Source: an uncultured Bacteroidales bacterium (GTDB taxonomy: Bacteria; Bacteroidota; Bacteroidia; Bacteroidales; Paludibacteraceae). From it: a stretch of 64,000 nucleotides of DNA. Shown here piece by piece: positions 8,254-18,900 of the stretch. The stretch covers positions 186,001-250,000 of the forward strand of contig CAKVEC010000001.1 in NCBI GenBank assembly GCA_934728255.1. The letters run 5' to 3'. The notes under the pieces are model-generated. The model was not told the DNA's origin. It saw nothing but the letters and a program-made list of their open reading frames with translations, and did not search any database. The translations under genes were made by a program, and so were the position numbers. How positions within the stretch are numbered: the first letter of the stretch is position 1; every line of letters starts with the position of its first letter.

Positions 8254-11200
8254 TTATTGTACGACTACGATCTTGCCCGATTTGGACGAATAGCCGCTGT
8301 TTTCTGTTTTGATACGAATGTTGTACATATATAGTCCGGGGTAAAGCCCCATTTCCGACAGGTTGAGTTGCACTTGGTCAGGGTTTTTCTGTGATTGTTG
8401 CCACATCAAGCGACCCGACATATCATATACGTATATCTCCGTTTGTACTATCATATCGGGTTGGTCATAGTTGACCACCATATTAAGAACACCGGAAGCC
8501 TGTACGGGGTTGGGGTAGGTAACCACGGAGTAGATGTTCGGGTCAGCCCCCTTTTCCACAATGAAACTGAGTGAGGCGGTGCTGCTATTGTTGAGCAAGT
8601 CCCATGCACGGAAAGTGAGATTATGTGCACCTTCGGCGAGTTCCTGCATCAGGTAACTGACCTGTCCTTTTTTGTAACTGCCGTCGGCAGAGGTAAAGAA
8701 CTCGTTGAGCACATAGGTATGCGAGGCACTATTGTCCACCACCAGCATCAGGTCGTGTCCGATACCCGTACCGACGGTGTTGATACCATTCTCGTCCTCT
8801 ATATCGGCGAAGAAACGCGGGGTCTCGTAGGTGGTGCCTCCGTCCACAAAGGCGGGGGTGTTGAGATAAAGCGAGATTTTCGGTCCAATAGTGTCTTGGG
8901 TAAAGATAGAACCGGTACCACCGACAACGAAATTCTCAAAGTGTCCGACTCCCTCGACATTTTCAGCAGGGTCGTATGCGTAATAGACGATACGCCCTTT
9001 GCCATAGTTGTAGCGGATGTCTTTGGGGGTCATAAACGTATAGGAGAAACGCCCATTCTGCACGTCTGCCAATCCACTGAACAGGGTATTGGGGTAGTCA
9101 TTGTAGGTAACGGTTTGTTTCTTGTCGGCATTGCTTTCATCGTTGTCGCGGGTGGTAACACGCTGCATCTTGTCATAGACGGTGATGTTCACTTTGCCGT
9201 TGAACCACTCTGCCGGTTGTGCCTCAGAATCGGAGATATATCCTTCAATCTGCTGTACATCCAAGGCGTGGAGTGTATCCACCTTTGTGGTGGTCATCAC
9301 TTGATAGTCGGTAGGGTATGCCAAACGTAGAGCGGGGTCGCCAAGCAAGACATACGACATCTTGTTCTCGTCCGTACCCGTCATATTCTTTGCAACAGCG
9401 AGGGCTTTGCCGATGGTCATTTCGTACGAATAGGGGTCTTTGTGTCCGAAAAGGGTATCGCAGAAATATCGGTTGATATAGGTGTTCTGCGTAGCATAAA
9501 CGGTACGTCCAGCCGAGATGACGCCGATGGCACCACCGTTGGGGTTGAGGACAGCCTCTTCTGCCGCACAGCGTTTGCCAGAGTCGAAATGGGCGAAACT
9601 GCATGTAGCCAGCATCCAGAGTGCCTGGTTGGAATTGGTCATACTTTGTATGCTTTTGAGGTTCATCATACCCTCGTTGGTGATGGCATTGTAGCCGCCA
9701 TGTCCGGAGTAGTTCATATAGAGTGCTCCGTTCTTGAGCAGGTTATCCAACTTGTTTTTCGCCAGAGGATAACTCTCGCCCGAGGCATCTGTTTCCTGCG
9801 GGTATGCATCGAGGTAGATTTTATTGACCACAAAGTCAGGGTTCTTCCTGCGTACGCGCTCTGCACCCTCTTCCGCCACACGTGTATGGAGGTTGTTGTC
9901 GCCGTCGTCAGCCAGGAAAATCAGTTGGTTCTTCCATTTGCCGAAACTATTGTTCTCCATATAAGCGACCAACTTATCCACCATTTGTTGCGCTTCTGTA
10001 ACCGTGTTTACAGGCAGACGACCGACACCGATGTCCATGCGTCCCTGTGTATCGCTCTCGCCCTCGTTGTTGTCGAGAAAACCGAAATAGTCGTCGCTGG
10101 CGTATGCCTTGGTCTCCACGGTGGAGTTCTTGGCCTGGTAGGTGAGCAGGGTGTTCTGTCCCGAAGTGGTAAGCAGTTTGCGGTTGTCGAACGTACCATC
10201 GCCCATCAGCAGAAGCCAACTCGGCTTTTTGCTGCTGCCTGTACCGCGGTCGTAGAGCATCTTCATCAACCAGCGGTATGCCGTAGCATCGGGTGTGCCA
10301 CTTGAGAACTCGTTATATATCTGTTGGTCGGTGGCAACCGCCCACGTGATGCCCTGTTTGCGCTCGTGGGCTTGTGCGAGACGGGTAGCCTCGGAAACAA
10401 AATCCGCCGGGCAGATAATCACATAGTCGATGTTCTTGAGCCGGTGGAGGTTCTGGTTGCCGACAGAGCCTATGACGGTGGGGGTCAGCCAATCGGAGCC
10501 ATTGGTGTTCACTGCTACATACTCCTGTACCGCTGTTTCGTTGCTGCCGACGAAAGTGAGTGTTGTACCCGACAAGGTAGCAGGCACGCGCGTGATGTTG
10601 GCACGGTCGGTGATGTTCCAAACCTGTGTATTGCCGGTGGCATTGGTTATAGAATAGACAACCGGAGTGGACGAACCGTAGTTGACGGGTGTGCGGAACG
10701 GCATATAACTGCCCGTCATTGCCAAACGGCACGTAGCGGATAACTCGATATAGTTCAGGTAGCCGACTGCACCTGCTGCAGGATTGGAGAAACTCAAGGT
10801 TACCTTATGGGTATTGCCGGAGGCGGTATAGTCCCGATTGAAGGTAGCCAATGTCCCTTTGGTGTAGAAATCGCTGACAGGGATAGAGTCCATACGCAGC
10901 GTATTGTTTGTTCCATTGAGCCCCAGCGTGAAACGGGACGGACTGGAGGAAGCCGCCGCCACCTCGCTGCGAATGCGTACAGGAGAGGAAGTAACAACAT
11001 TTGGTGTGGTGAACGAGAAAGTGCGATTGGGGGCAGTAGGGGTGAATGATTCGCCATAGAACTCCCGTCCGCCGCCGTCCACGCCGCTCTCGCGGTCAAG
11101 CAGGTTGATCAAGTCCTGCTCGTGGATCTGATAGTTGATATACGTATCCACTTGGGTGCCGTCGGTGCCGTCAATAGAGGTTGCGACAGGCATACTGCTT

Positions 11201-11637
11201 TGTGTACTTCCGTTGTCGGTAAGGAAATAGTAACCGTAATCGGAGTACGGATTGCGGGTGTGGATGAATTGCGTGCCGTTGTATTCCCATGAGGTGGTAC
11301 CTTGTGCATAGAACAGGATATAGTCGCCTGCGCCGAAAACGCCGTCTGCGCCTTTTTCCATATAGAAACCGACAGCAGGCAGGTCGTCAATCTTGACTTT
11401 GTTGAAATTCTGCGTCAGCATAGCACCGCCATAGCCGTACACACGCACATTAGCGGGATTGCTCAATCCGGCGGCTTGCAGTTCCTCGTAGGTCATACGA
11501 TAGACGCCGCTTTCGCTAACACGGATCTTTACCCACGAACCGCTGCTTAATACAGATGACTCTGTATAAGTATGCGTAATGGCAAAAGTGTAAAAAGCGA
11601 TGGCTAACAGACTGAATATGGATAAGAGTCTTTTCAT
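8254..11637 (-). CDS. porU: Type IX secretion sortase PorU (gingipain-type C25 peptidase)
   Basis: PorU cleaves the C-terminal sorting signal of T9SS cargo and links the cargo to anionic lipopolysaccharide at the cell surface. I place the start at 11637 (1127 residues) and not at the ATG 12 bases upstream. This ATG overlaps the previous stop as ATGA, and it begins the signal peptide MKRLLSIFSLLAIAF. The peptidase family C25 domain holds the catalytic His646 in SGHGGYN and Cys679 in LATCSF. A C-terminal domain from about residue 1040 (YPNPVQASG) is itself sorting-domain-like, as known for PorU. porV follows 87 bases downstream. Confidence 0.94.
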   Translation of the reverse strand: MKRLLSIFSLLAIAFYTFAITHTYTESSVLSSGSWVKIRVSESGVYRMTYEELQAAGLSNPANVRVYGYGGAMLTQNFNKVKIDDLPAVGFYMEKGADGVFGAGDYILFYAQGTTSWEYNGTQFIHTRNPYSDYGYYFLTDNGSTQSSMPVATSIDGTDGTQVDTYINYQIHEQDLINLLDRESGVDGGGREFYGESFTPTAPNRTFSFTTPNVVTSSPVRIRSEVAAASSSPSRFTLGLNGTNNTLRMDSIPVSDFYTKGTLATFNRDYTASGNTHKVTLSFSNPAAGAVGYLNYIELSATCRLAMTGSYMPFRTPVNYGSSTPVVYSITNATGNTQVWNITDRANITRVPATLSGTTLTFVGSNETAVQEYVAVNTNGSDWLTPTVIGSVGNQNLHRLKNIDYVIICPADFVSEATRLAQAHERKQGITWAVATDQQIYNEFSSGTPDATAYRWLMKMLYDRGTGSSKKPSWLLLMGDGTFDNRKLLTTSGQNTLLTYQAKNSTVETKAYASDDYFGFLDNNEGESDTQGRMDIGVGRLPVNTVTEAQQMVDKLVAYMENNSFGKWKNQLIFLADDGDNNLHTRVAEEGAERVRRKNPDFVVNKIYLDAYPQETDASGESYPLAKNKLDNLLKNGALYMNYSGHGGYNAITNEGMMNLKSIQSMTNSNQALWMLATCSFAHFDSGKRCAAEEAVLNPNGGAIGVISAGRTVYATQNTYINRYFCDTLFGHKDPYSYEMTIGKALAVAKNMTGTDENKMSYVLLGDPALRLAYPTDYQVMTTTKVDTLHALDVQQIEGYISDSEAQPAEWFNGKVNITVYDKMQRVTTRDNDESNADKKQTVTYNDYPNTLFSGLADVQNGRFSYTFMTPKDIRYNYGKGRIVYYAYDPAENVEGVGHFENFVVGGTGSIFTQDTIGPKISLYLNTPAFVDGGTTYETPRFFADIEDENGINTVGTGIGHDLMLVVDNSASHTYVLNEFFTSADGSYKKGQVSYLMQELAEGAHNLTFRAWDLLNNSSTASLSFIVEKGADPNIYSVVTYPNPVQASGVLNMVVNYDQPDMIVQTEIYVYDMSGRLMWQQSQKNPDQVQLNLSEMGLYPGLYMYNIRIKTENSGYSSKSGKIVVVQ

Positions 11638-12191
11638 TTGATTTTGCAATAGAGTTTTTCTTCCCGATTGGCGACTGCACGCAGTATTTCATTGGTGCCG
11701 ACGGTACGTGCGTCTACCTTTTGTTGTATATAAATCAAGTCGCCTTGGCGAATGGTCATCACCTCGCTAACGCGATGTATAGCCTCATCGGGGCTGATAA
11801 CCCATTCATTGGACTGAAGTTGAGTTTCCGTTCCGTCGGAATGCACAAGACCCCATGTATATTCCGTATTGGTGCCGAACTCGCCTACCGACAACGAGAA
11901 ATCGAAAGCCGTGGCCCGTAACCAACTATGTCCGTTGGCGCAGGCGTCTGCCAACACATCGTGCGCCACAAAGTCCGCTCCCGGTGCAACGGCATCATAG
12001 TAACGGCTACCGAACCGTGCGGCAATGTTTTTGCCCAATCGGCAGACACGCAAAACGATACATGGTGTGAAACGCAGGTCGTGCGTCCAATCGGGAACAA
12101 ACATCGGTTTACGACCATTGAGCAACGAGGAATCGCCTTTCAGCACCATCTCCGTCTGCCCGTCTATGTATGTAAAACCGATAATTTTCAC
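11634..12191 (-). CDS. FAH-fold protein, probably catalytically degenerate
   Basis: The protein (185 residues) resembles the short fumarylacetoacetate hydrolase family proteins of Bacteroidota. Matching stretches are GRKPMFVPDW, VCRLGKNIAARF and SRYYDAVAPGADFVAHD. Active family members carry KGFDGSAVIGEF-like and FTGTPAGVGPV-like motifs. Here these positions read TAFDFSLSVGEF and IYIQQKVDARTVGTNE, so the catalytic loop appears lost. I choose the GTG at 12189-12191 as the start because MKIIGFTYIDG aligns with the usual N-terminus and the promoter -7 box at 12219-12226 would exclude the earlier TTG. Its stop overlaps the porU start by 4 bases, so it heads the porU operon. Confidence 0.75.
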   Translation of the reverse strand: MKIIGFTYIDGQTEMVLKGDSSLLNGRKPMFVPDWTHDLRFTPCIVLRVCRLGKNIAARFGSRYYDAVAPGADFVAHDVLADACANGHSWLRATAFDFSLSVGEFGTNTEYTWGLVHSDGTETQLQSNEWVISPDEAIHRVSEVMTIRQGDLIYIQQKVDARTVGTNEILRAVANREEKLYCKIK

Positions 12192-12218
12192 TTGTGTCCT
12201 AATAAACCAATTTGCCGA

Positions 12219-12226
12219 CAAAGTTA
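12219..12226 (-). promoter_or_regulatory. Promoter -7 box of the FAH-porU-porV operon
   Basis: TAACTTTG on the minus strand matches the Bacteroidota consensus TAnnTTTG. It lies 28 bases upstream of the chosen GTG start at 12191. Confidence 0.65.
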
Positions 12227-12274
12227 CGATTTTTTTTTAAGATATACAAACAGGTACAAACATTTGTACTTTTT

Positions 12275-12311
12275 TTCATAAAGAATGCCACCTATTTGCG
12301 AAATAGGTGGC
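12275..12311 (-). terminator. Hairpin terminator for the giant-protein/lipoprotein operon
   Basis: A perfect 11-bp stem (GCCACCTATTT at 12287-12297 with 12301-12311) has a 3-nt loop. On the minus strand it is followed by a T-containing stretch. It lies downstream of the lipoprotein gene and upstream of the next operon's promoter. Confidence 0.65.
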
Positions 12312-12327
12312 AAACGGAAAGTGCTTG

Positions 12328-12480
12328 TTTATGCATAAAGATATTGTATATTCTGCATAAAAAGGCGGCTCAAAAACCTTATAAACTCCAATTCTTTCTA
12401 CGTCCTTTCTACGTCTTTTCTACGTAATTGGTATTATAAAGTAAAGAAATTGCATATTCTGCATATATTCTGCATAAATA
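12328..12480. repeat. Dispersed intergenic element, copy D, with an 11-bp array
   Basis: This is an inverted copy of the element at 3928-4078. Its core is CTTTCTACGTC, CTTTCTACGTC and TTTTCTACGTA at 12394-12426. About 60 bp around the core nearly match copy A after reversal (TAATACC[A/G]ATTACGTAG and TATAAGG on the two sides). TGCATA-containing ends are also shared. Confidence 0.8.
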
Positions 12481-12490
12481 CTTGGGATAA

Positions 12491-12958
12491 TTATTCGATA
12501 GTGAAAGAGGGAACGACCGGCGAAGCGATAGTGCCAAGTTGTGCATCAATAGAAAAAGTGAATGCTGATGGGGCTATGTAGATATAGCGTGTGCGGGTGG
12601 AGTAGTAACGGAGTGTCAGATCGACCTGTTGTTCGGAATTGACACTATGCGGGCGGTTGATAAAGAGAAAGAAATAGGGTTGCTTACCGACCCACTGAAT
12701 AGCAGTTGTTCCCCAACAGACATCGTTGCAGAATGCAGCCACCAAGTCGGCGGTATCGGCTTGAGTGGCAAGCGAGGTCGGCAGCACGCCTGTAACGGTC
12801 ATAGTGCTTTCGAGGTCGGTGGTATCGGCAACCGTCCAGAGCGGACGGTCGTGTTGTTTCCATTCGGGGTCGTTGGTATGGTTATGTCGGCAAGCGCAGC
12901 ATAACACCATAATGACACTGATGCAATACACCCAATATGTTTTTTTACACGTGTTCAT
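12491..12958 (-). CDS. Lipoprotein sharing a module with the adjacent giant surface protein
   Basis: The product is 155 residues, with a hydrophobic N-terminus and a lipobox-like LCCAC around residue 20. The mature part resembles residues ~2760-2890 of the 3270-residue protein encoded immediately upstream. Both have a [D/N]xDxxAAFxNDxCxGTT signature, then a strand-rich stretch, and both end with a PxVPxx segment. The gene starts 3 bases after the giant gene stops, so the two are one operon. This suggests a surface-anchored partner or a module donor. No enzymatic motif is visible. Confidence 0.72.
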   Translation of the reverse strand: MNTCKKTYWVYCISVIMVLCCACRHNHTNDPEWKQHDRPLWTVADTTDLESTMTVTGVLPTSLATQADTADLVAAFCNDVCWGTTAIQWVGKQPYFFLFINRPHSVNSEQQVDLTLRYYSTRTRYIYIAPSAFTFSIDAQLGTIASPVVPSFTIE

Positions 12959-12961
12959 ATT

Positions 12962-15900
12962 TTATTTCTGTTTGATGAGTTTAACGGTTTGTGTTTGTTT
13001 TCCGGTGCGGACTACAGCAGAATAGATACCGGCAGGGACGTCGGTAGCCTGCTGCCAATCGTAGATATAGGTGCCGTTTTCGGTTTGTCCGTCGACCTGC
13101 GTGATGAGTTGTCCGCCGGCACTATAGATAGCAACAGATACAGGTTGCTCCGATTCTGCGGTAACAATGATCTGCACTTTGTCCACAAAAGGCGACGGGT
13201 ACGCCACAATGCTGTTGCCACCGAAAGCGACAGGCAACGGGTGTGCCAAAGAACCGACGATGCGGTTGGCTTCGTAGTCGAACAGCGGTGCACCGGTAGC
13301 GATAGTTTTTCCATTCTGCTCAAGAGCAAAACGGATAGGAGCGGGGTTTTCGGAACCGATAGTGAGGAAGAACAGCGGCATACTATCTGTGTTATGAACG
13401 GCTACACGCCCTGCCAATTCGTTGCCCGCATACGCTGATAGCGTCAGCCCGTCGGTGCTACCATGGTAGTCAGCGAGTGTGGCGATGACGTTCATATTGG
13501 TGGCTGCATGATTGACAAACAACGGGGTCTGAACAGCGTTGGCATGTGCATTGCGTGGGTGGGGTGTGATATTGTATGTGTAGTAGGTGAAGGTACACGG
13601 TTCCCCCTGACGGTAGAGCAGATAGCCTTGTCCCGGTTCCATATAGGTGAGATTGCCCTCCCATTTGGACGCGGCGGAGAACACGACAAAACGGTCTTTG
13701 CTCTTGATGACATCGCCCTCCTTGGCATTGTTGAGATAGTCCGCCATTGCCTCGGTAACAGGCAGATTGGTTTCCAACAGGTACGGTAGCACATTCCATC
13801 CAGCAAATAGGCGGAGTGTGCGGTCTTGCTCTGTCAGCGGTTCGCCCTCTATCTCAGGAGTCAGTGCGTTTTGAACCGAGAACATATAGATGCACCGGTA
13901 GTTGAAGCGGTTGAGTGTACCATACCATGCCGCAGGCTTACCGGCTATTGCCGTTTGATATTGGCTATACATCCGTCCAAGCGGGTCTTTGACAAGATCC
14001 CCTGCCGTCCATTGCGCTTGTGCAGATAGCATACGGTTGATGTTGGTGCTATAGGTAGGATTGAGGTGGAAAGACACCCAGTTCCAACCTTCGCTTAACA
14101 TCAGTTGCTGTATCTTGCGATCGGAGGTAGTCAGTACAATCGGTACATCGGGCGCACAACCATAACAACGCTTGTGGGTAAAGAGCAGGTCTTGAGCGGC
14201 ATTGAGAATAAAGATCTTGCCTGTAGAGGCCTGCCACAAGCGCATCTGTACAGGGCTATTCACCATGTTCTCATTGCCATAAATGGTCATATAGACATGG
14301 CTGGCAAGGGTGGCATCGTCGTAGGTGATGTGTGTCGTGCCGACACAGCGGTCGTTGATGAAAGCGGCAATGATGTCGTTGGTGTCGGTGTCGTAGGTGG
14401 TATCATTGGTATTTGTCAGCAAAACCTGCCCGATAAGCGACATAGACATCGGCAAATCCTTGTGGTCGTCCGTCCATGGGCAGATAGATTCCACCTTGAC
14501 GGTAAGCAAGAGCCGCTCGAATAGGTCTTGGTCGTCCTGGAGATAAATGTATTCGGTATGCTCGCCTACGTTCAGCCCCTCTGCCATAGTGAAACGGATA
14601 GTTTGTGAAGCCTGCGGTGCCAGACTGCCCGAGGCGGGTACGGCAGTGAGCCACGAAGGCAGCGAGGAGAGGTTGTATTGGCGTGTAGTGCCGCCCGTGT
14701 TGGTGATGGTGAGGTCGAAAGCGGTGTCGCTGTTGAGCGTGGTGGAGATGGTCTTTTCGTTTTCCGACCAACGCAGTTGATTGCGATCGACATAGACTGT
14801 CCACGACATCGGGTTGAGCATACGGTTACCATTGAGGTCCTCTACATTGCGGACGGTAAGGAAGATGTTTTGCTTGTTGATTTCCTTGTCGAGCATCTTG
14901 AGGTTGAGCATCAGTTCATCGCCGTTGCAAGCCCAAGAGAAGTTGTAGCGTGTCCGCGGCAAGGCATCGCGCACAGGGGCAAAGTCGGACTTATCTGCCA
15001 TCTGTGAGGCATCGGAGAGGATAAGCCGTTGCTTCTTGTCCACCACTTCGCCGTTGGCATCGCGGAAGATACGGGCATTGTAGGGCGAGTAGCGCAATTC
15101 GAGACGTCCGTTGTCGGAGAGTTGCCGGGCGCAGAAAGGCAGATAGGCGATAAGTCCCATCTCTTCACCCGACGGAGCCATATTGTGGAAGTTCTGAATA
15201 CTGCTGTTCGGCAGCGATTGCTCGTAGAGAACCAAGTGGTCGATGTGTCCCGAGAAAGCGTATCTGGGTTGTGCGATACGATTGCCGAGGGTGTCGGTTA
15301 GCGTCCAATGACATGCGCCAAGCCACATCTCGTTGCCCGACATACTTCCGATACGGTCGGCAGCAAAGGTGGTGGTTTGCTTGCCGTCCACAAACAGGTT
15401 GCCTATGTTGTAGGTGCGGTTGAGCGTATAGACCAATTGGTGCCATTGTTGGTCGGCATAATGTCCGCGGGCGATGAACTCTTGGCTCCGGTGGCGCAAG
15501 ACGATGTTGCCGTTCTGCAAGCCGAGGAACACTTTGCCTTCGGCATCGTCTTCCGTGGCAAGTCCGCCGCCGGTAGAGAAGATGGCAGCGGTGTCGGGCG
15601 TCTGCGTGTCGGTCTTGAACCACAGCATAAGGGTGAGGTCCTGGATAGCGGAACGCGACAGCAGGTCGTGTGCCAGGCGGACACCATCGGTGCCGTCCAA
15701 CCGCAGCGACATACCCTCTGGGAGTGTCCAAGAGGTGCCTTGCAAACGTAATACGGCTCCGTTGGCGAGGTCGTGGCAGGTGGTGCCGCGACCCTCGTTC
15801 ATCGGGTAGTATGCCATCAGTTCCTGCTCGTAGCCGGTGAGATGTTTCTTGTAGGTGAGTGCAAGTTCGTCCTGCTCCTGTGCTTTTGTCCAGAGGCGTG

Positions 15901-18900
15901 CCTCGAGCATATTGCCGTGGAACGGTTCCTCGCCGTCCGCGGTGTTGCCGAATAGCAGTGTACCATTGCCCGTATAGTGTGGCAAGGTTGGTTGGTTGGG
16001 CAGAGTAATCTCTTTCGTGCCTGCAAAGAAACGCACCACGCCCGTGGTGTCGTAGGTCATAGCGCAGCGGGTGAAGTCCTGAACAGGCTCCATCTTCTCG
16101 GAGGTTACTGAGACATTACCTACCTCTGCGCGGAGACAGTTGTCGGCTGTCAGAGAGAACCGTAATTTCTGCTTGGTGTCGCCGAGAGCAAAGATGGTCA
16201 TGGCGCGCCCTTGCTCGGCTGGGCGGATGAGGGCTTCGATAGTGAAGGCACGATTGCTCATATTGCGGTGTACCGAGGTGCGGGCTACGCACGATTTCTC
16301 ACCGCTGAAAGCAAGCGAAGTCGTCTGCGTGATGTCTAAGTTGTTGGTACCGCCCACTATCTCGAAGTTGGCATCCTCGTCCAGATAGTTGCCGGCAACC
16401 GGTTCGCTGAAACGGAGCGATAGCACATCTTTGACACTCAAGATGCCGTCAGCAGGTGTCGGCAGACCGAATACCTCGGGGCGGCGTGTATCCTTGATAC
16501 CATGGAGTACAGCCGAAGAGCGGGTGATGAACCCGTTCCCGTAGCGTGCGAAACTGACGGCACGCAGGTCGTAGTGCTGTTCCATAGGGTCGCGCTCGCC
16601 GTAGAAACGGATATTGTCAATCTTGCCATTCTCAATCATTGCCTTGTTGCCCGAAGCCTGTGCATAGAGACTGTCGTCGGCATAGTAGGAGCAGAGGTTC
16701 ACCCAGTCGTTGTCCGATTGGTTGAGTTGTTTGTATTGGAGTTCGATATGGTCGAAACCATCAGAATGGACATCGAATCCGTCAATCACTACGGGCAGAT
16801 AGTAGCCGGCACTGTCGTGCGACGATTGTGTGTTGAGTACCCATTGGTCGTGCGGTGCGGTCAGGTTGAGTGCGGTGGCTGCCGGTACGAAATGAACGGA
16901 GATTGCGGTTTCGTCACGCTCTTCAATGTCGCAAATGGAGCGCAACCGGATACGGATATTCTCGAAGTCGTATCCTTGTCCGCGTTCCACCTCCAATACT
17001 TTGTGAACTGCTTTGCCATGCGGTATGGCAATCTTCATCGGGGTGAAGCCCAATGCTACACCGTCGATAGATAGTTTCAGTCCGTTCGGGTTGGACGCAG
17101 GCACAACATACAGTTCGAAAGAAATAGAAGATGCTGCCATTCCGATGTCCGATGGTTGCTCGTTGGAAAGAGCCAGGTTGAATACGGCTTTTTGGTCGGC
17201 AGGTACACTGCTAATTTCACGTTTGTCCACTGTGATATGCGGGTTCTCTATTGCTATGGTCGGGTTGCTGAGCGGCGTACCCGGTTGGTAGAAGAGGGTG
17301 CTGTCGCCGCCTTCGTAGGGGCAACGGCTGGCACCTGCCATACCATAGAAAATGAAACTGCTGTAGTAGTAATCCGTGGACGGTGCGGAGGACGCATCTT
17401 TATTAAAGGTGTTGATAGTATCTTTCTTGCGATAGACATTCACATCCATATATCCGTATGCGTCCGGCGAGAGGGTATAAGAATAGGTGCGCGATGCCGA
17501 TTGGCTTTCTCCGTCCACGTGGTTGAAGTCCACGTCGGCGATAGGGGTAATCGACAGTTTGAACTTGCTGCCTGTGGTGTTGGCTTCTATATCCACCGCT
17601 TTGTTGCCGTTTTCATCTTGCCCGACCCCTATTACCTCGATGAGCCGCACAAACTGTTCTCCGCCTTTGCTGATGAGTGTCGGAGAAATCGATTTGAGCG
17701 AGTTGAGCAGGTTGCCCGGAGTGGCATATTGCGAGTTGGAACTGCTGCTGTAAGACACTGTCTCCGAGTGCGTTACCGGTGTGCCGCCCGTGATAGAGTA
17801 GGTCTTATAGGGTTGTGTGCCGTTGATAGCCTGCACTTTCTCTTTCTCGTTCAGTGCTATGAGTTCCGTCCATTGGAGGATAGCACGATTGTAGGCTGCA
17901 ATGGTATCGGAAGTGAACGCCAACGATGTATTTTGCGGGTCTGCCCAATGGTAGTTCCGTAGGGCAAAATCCTTGTCTTCAGGCGTAAGAGCCGTGTAAT
18001 AGACACGCTTCCCGGTGGCGTCTGCCTGGCTTTGCGCCGTCAGCGAGTCGGTGGTCAGTATCAAGGCGTTACGCTCGCGCAACAGGGTTGGAATGACGGT
18101 GGTGAGGATATGCTCTTGGGTGTAGGTGAACGTAGCCCCTGCCCCGAAACTGTACAGCAGTTTGCGGGCAACAACCAGATAGCGCAGTTCGCCTTGGTCG
18201 TTGCGCGACGTGGCTATCACTTTCATCGTGCCGTTTTTTGTCTGTGCGGACATAGCAGCATAAGCCGTAGAATCCAGAATAGTCATTCCGTGTCCGATAC
18301 CGTGGTACATATTCTCGGTCGTACCCATATAAACATCTGCACCCGATCCTACGTGGTAGGCATCGCTGCCGGTACGCACTTGCTCGGAGGTGGTGTATTG
18401 GTACTGGCTGCTCCAGTTGAAAGTGCCGTTGAAACTCAGCGGAATGGAAACCGGTGTGGCTGTACTGGTTTGTATCTGTGCGCCTGTGAACGAGCCGATA
18501 CCTGCGGGAGCGGCTACAGCACCTACTACGCCGGTGTAGTTGGAGCCGAATGACATATTGATTTGCATACCCGCCTTTACGCTCAGATGGTAGTTCTCGC
18601 TCTTCTGGTAGGTGGCTCCCGAAGCCAGAGAGGAGTAACTGCCCGATCCGGGCGGGTCGCGCAGAATATCAAACAAGCGGATGCCGACCGGGGTGATATT
18701 CACCGTCTCTACGCCGCTGAGGCGGTCGGCAAACACATATACGTCCACCGGCTCCGATTGTACGTATTCTCCGTTGTGTTCCACTGAAATCAGTATCCGG
18801 CGTGTGGCATCGTCGCCCAAACGTGTGTAGGTCGGATAGTCGGCTTGCAGGACGGCTTCCGTGCGTCCGTTGCTGTCCAACTCACGGCGGATAGTCTCCG

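Noticed and set aside
12192..12221. TTG at 12221 as the start of the FAH-fold gene
   Set aside because: The promoter -7 box overlaps it, and the family N-terminus begins at the GTG of 12191.
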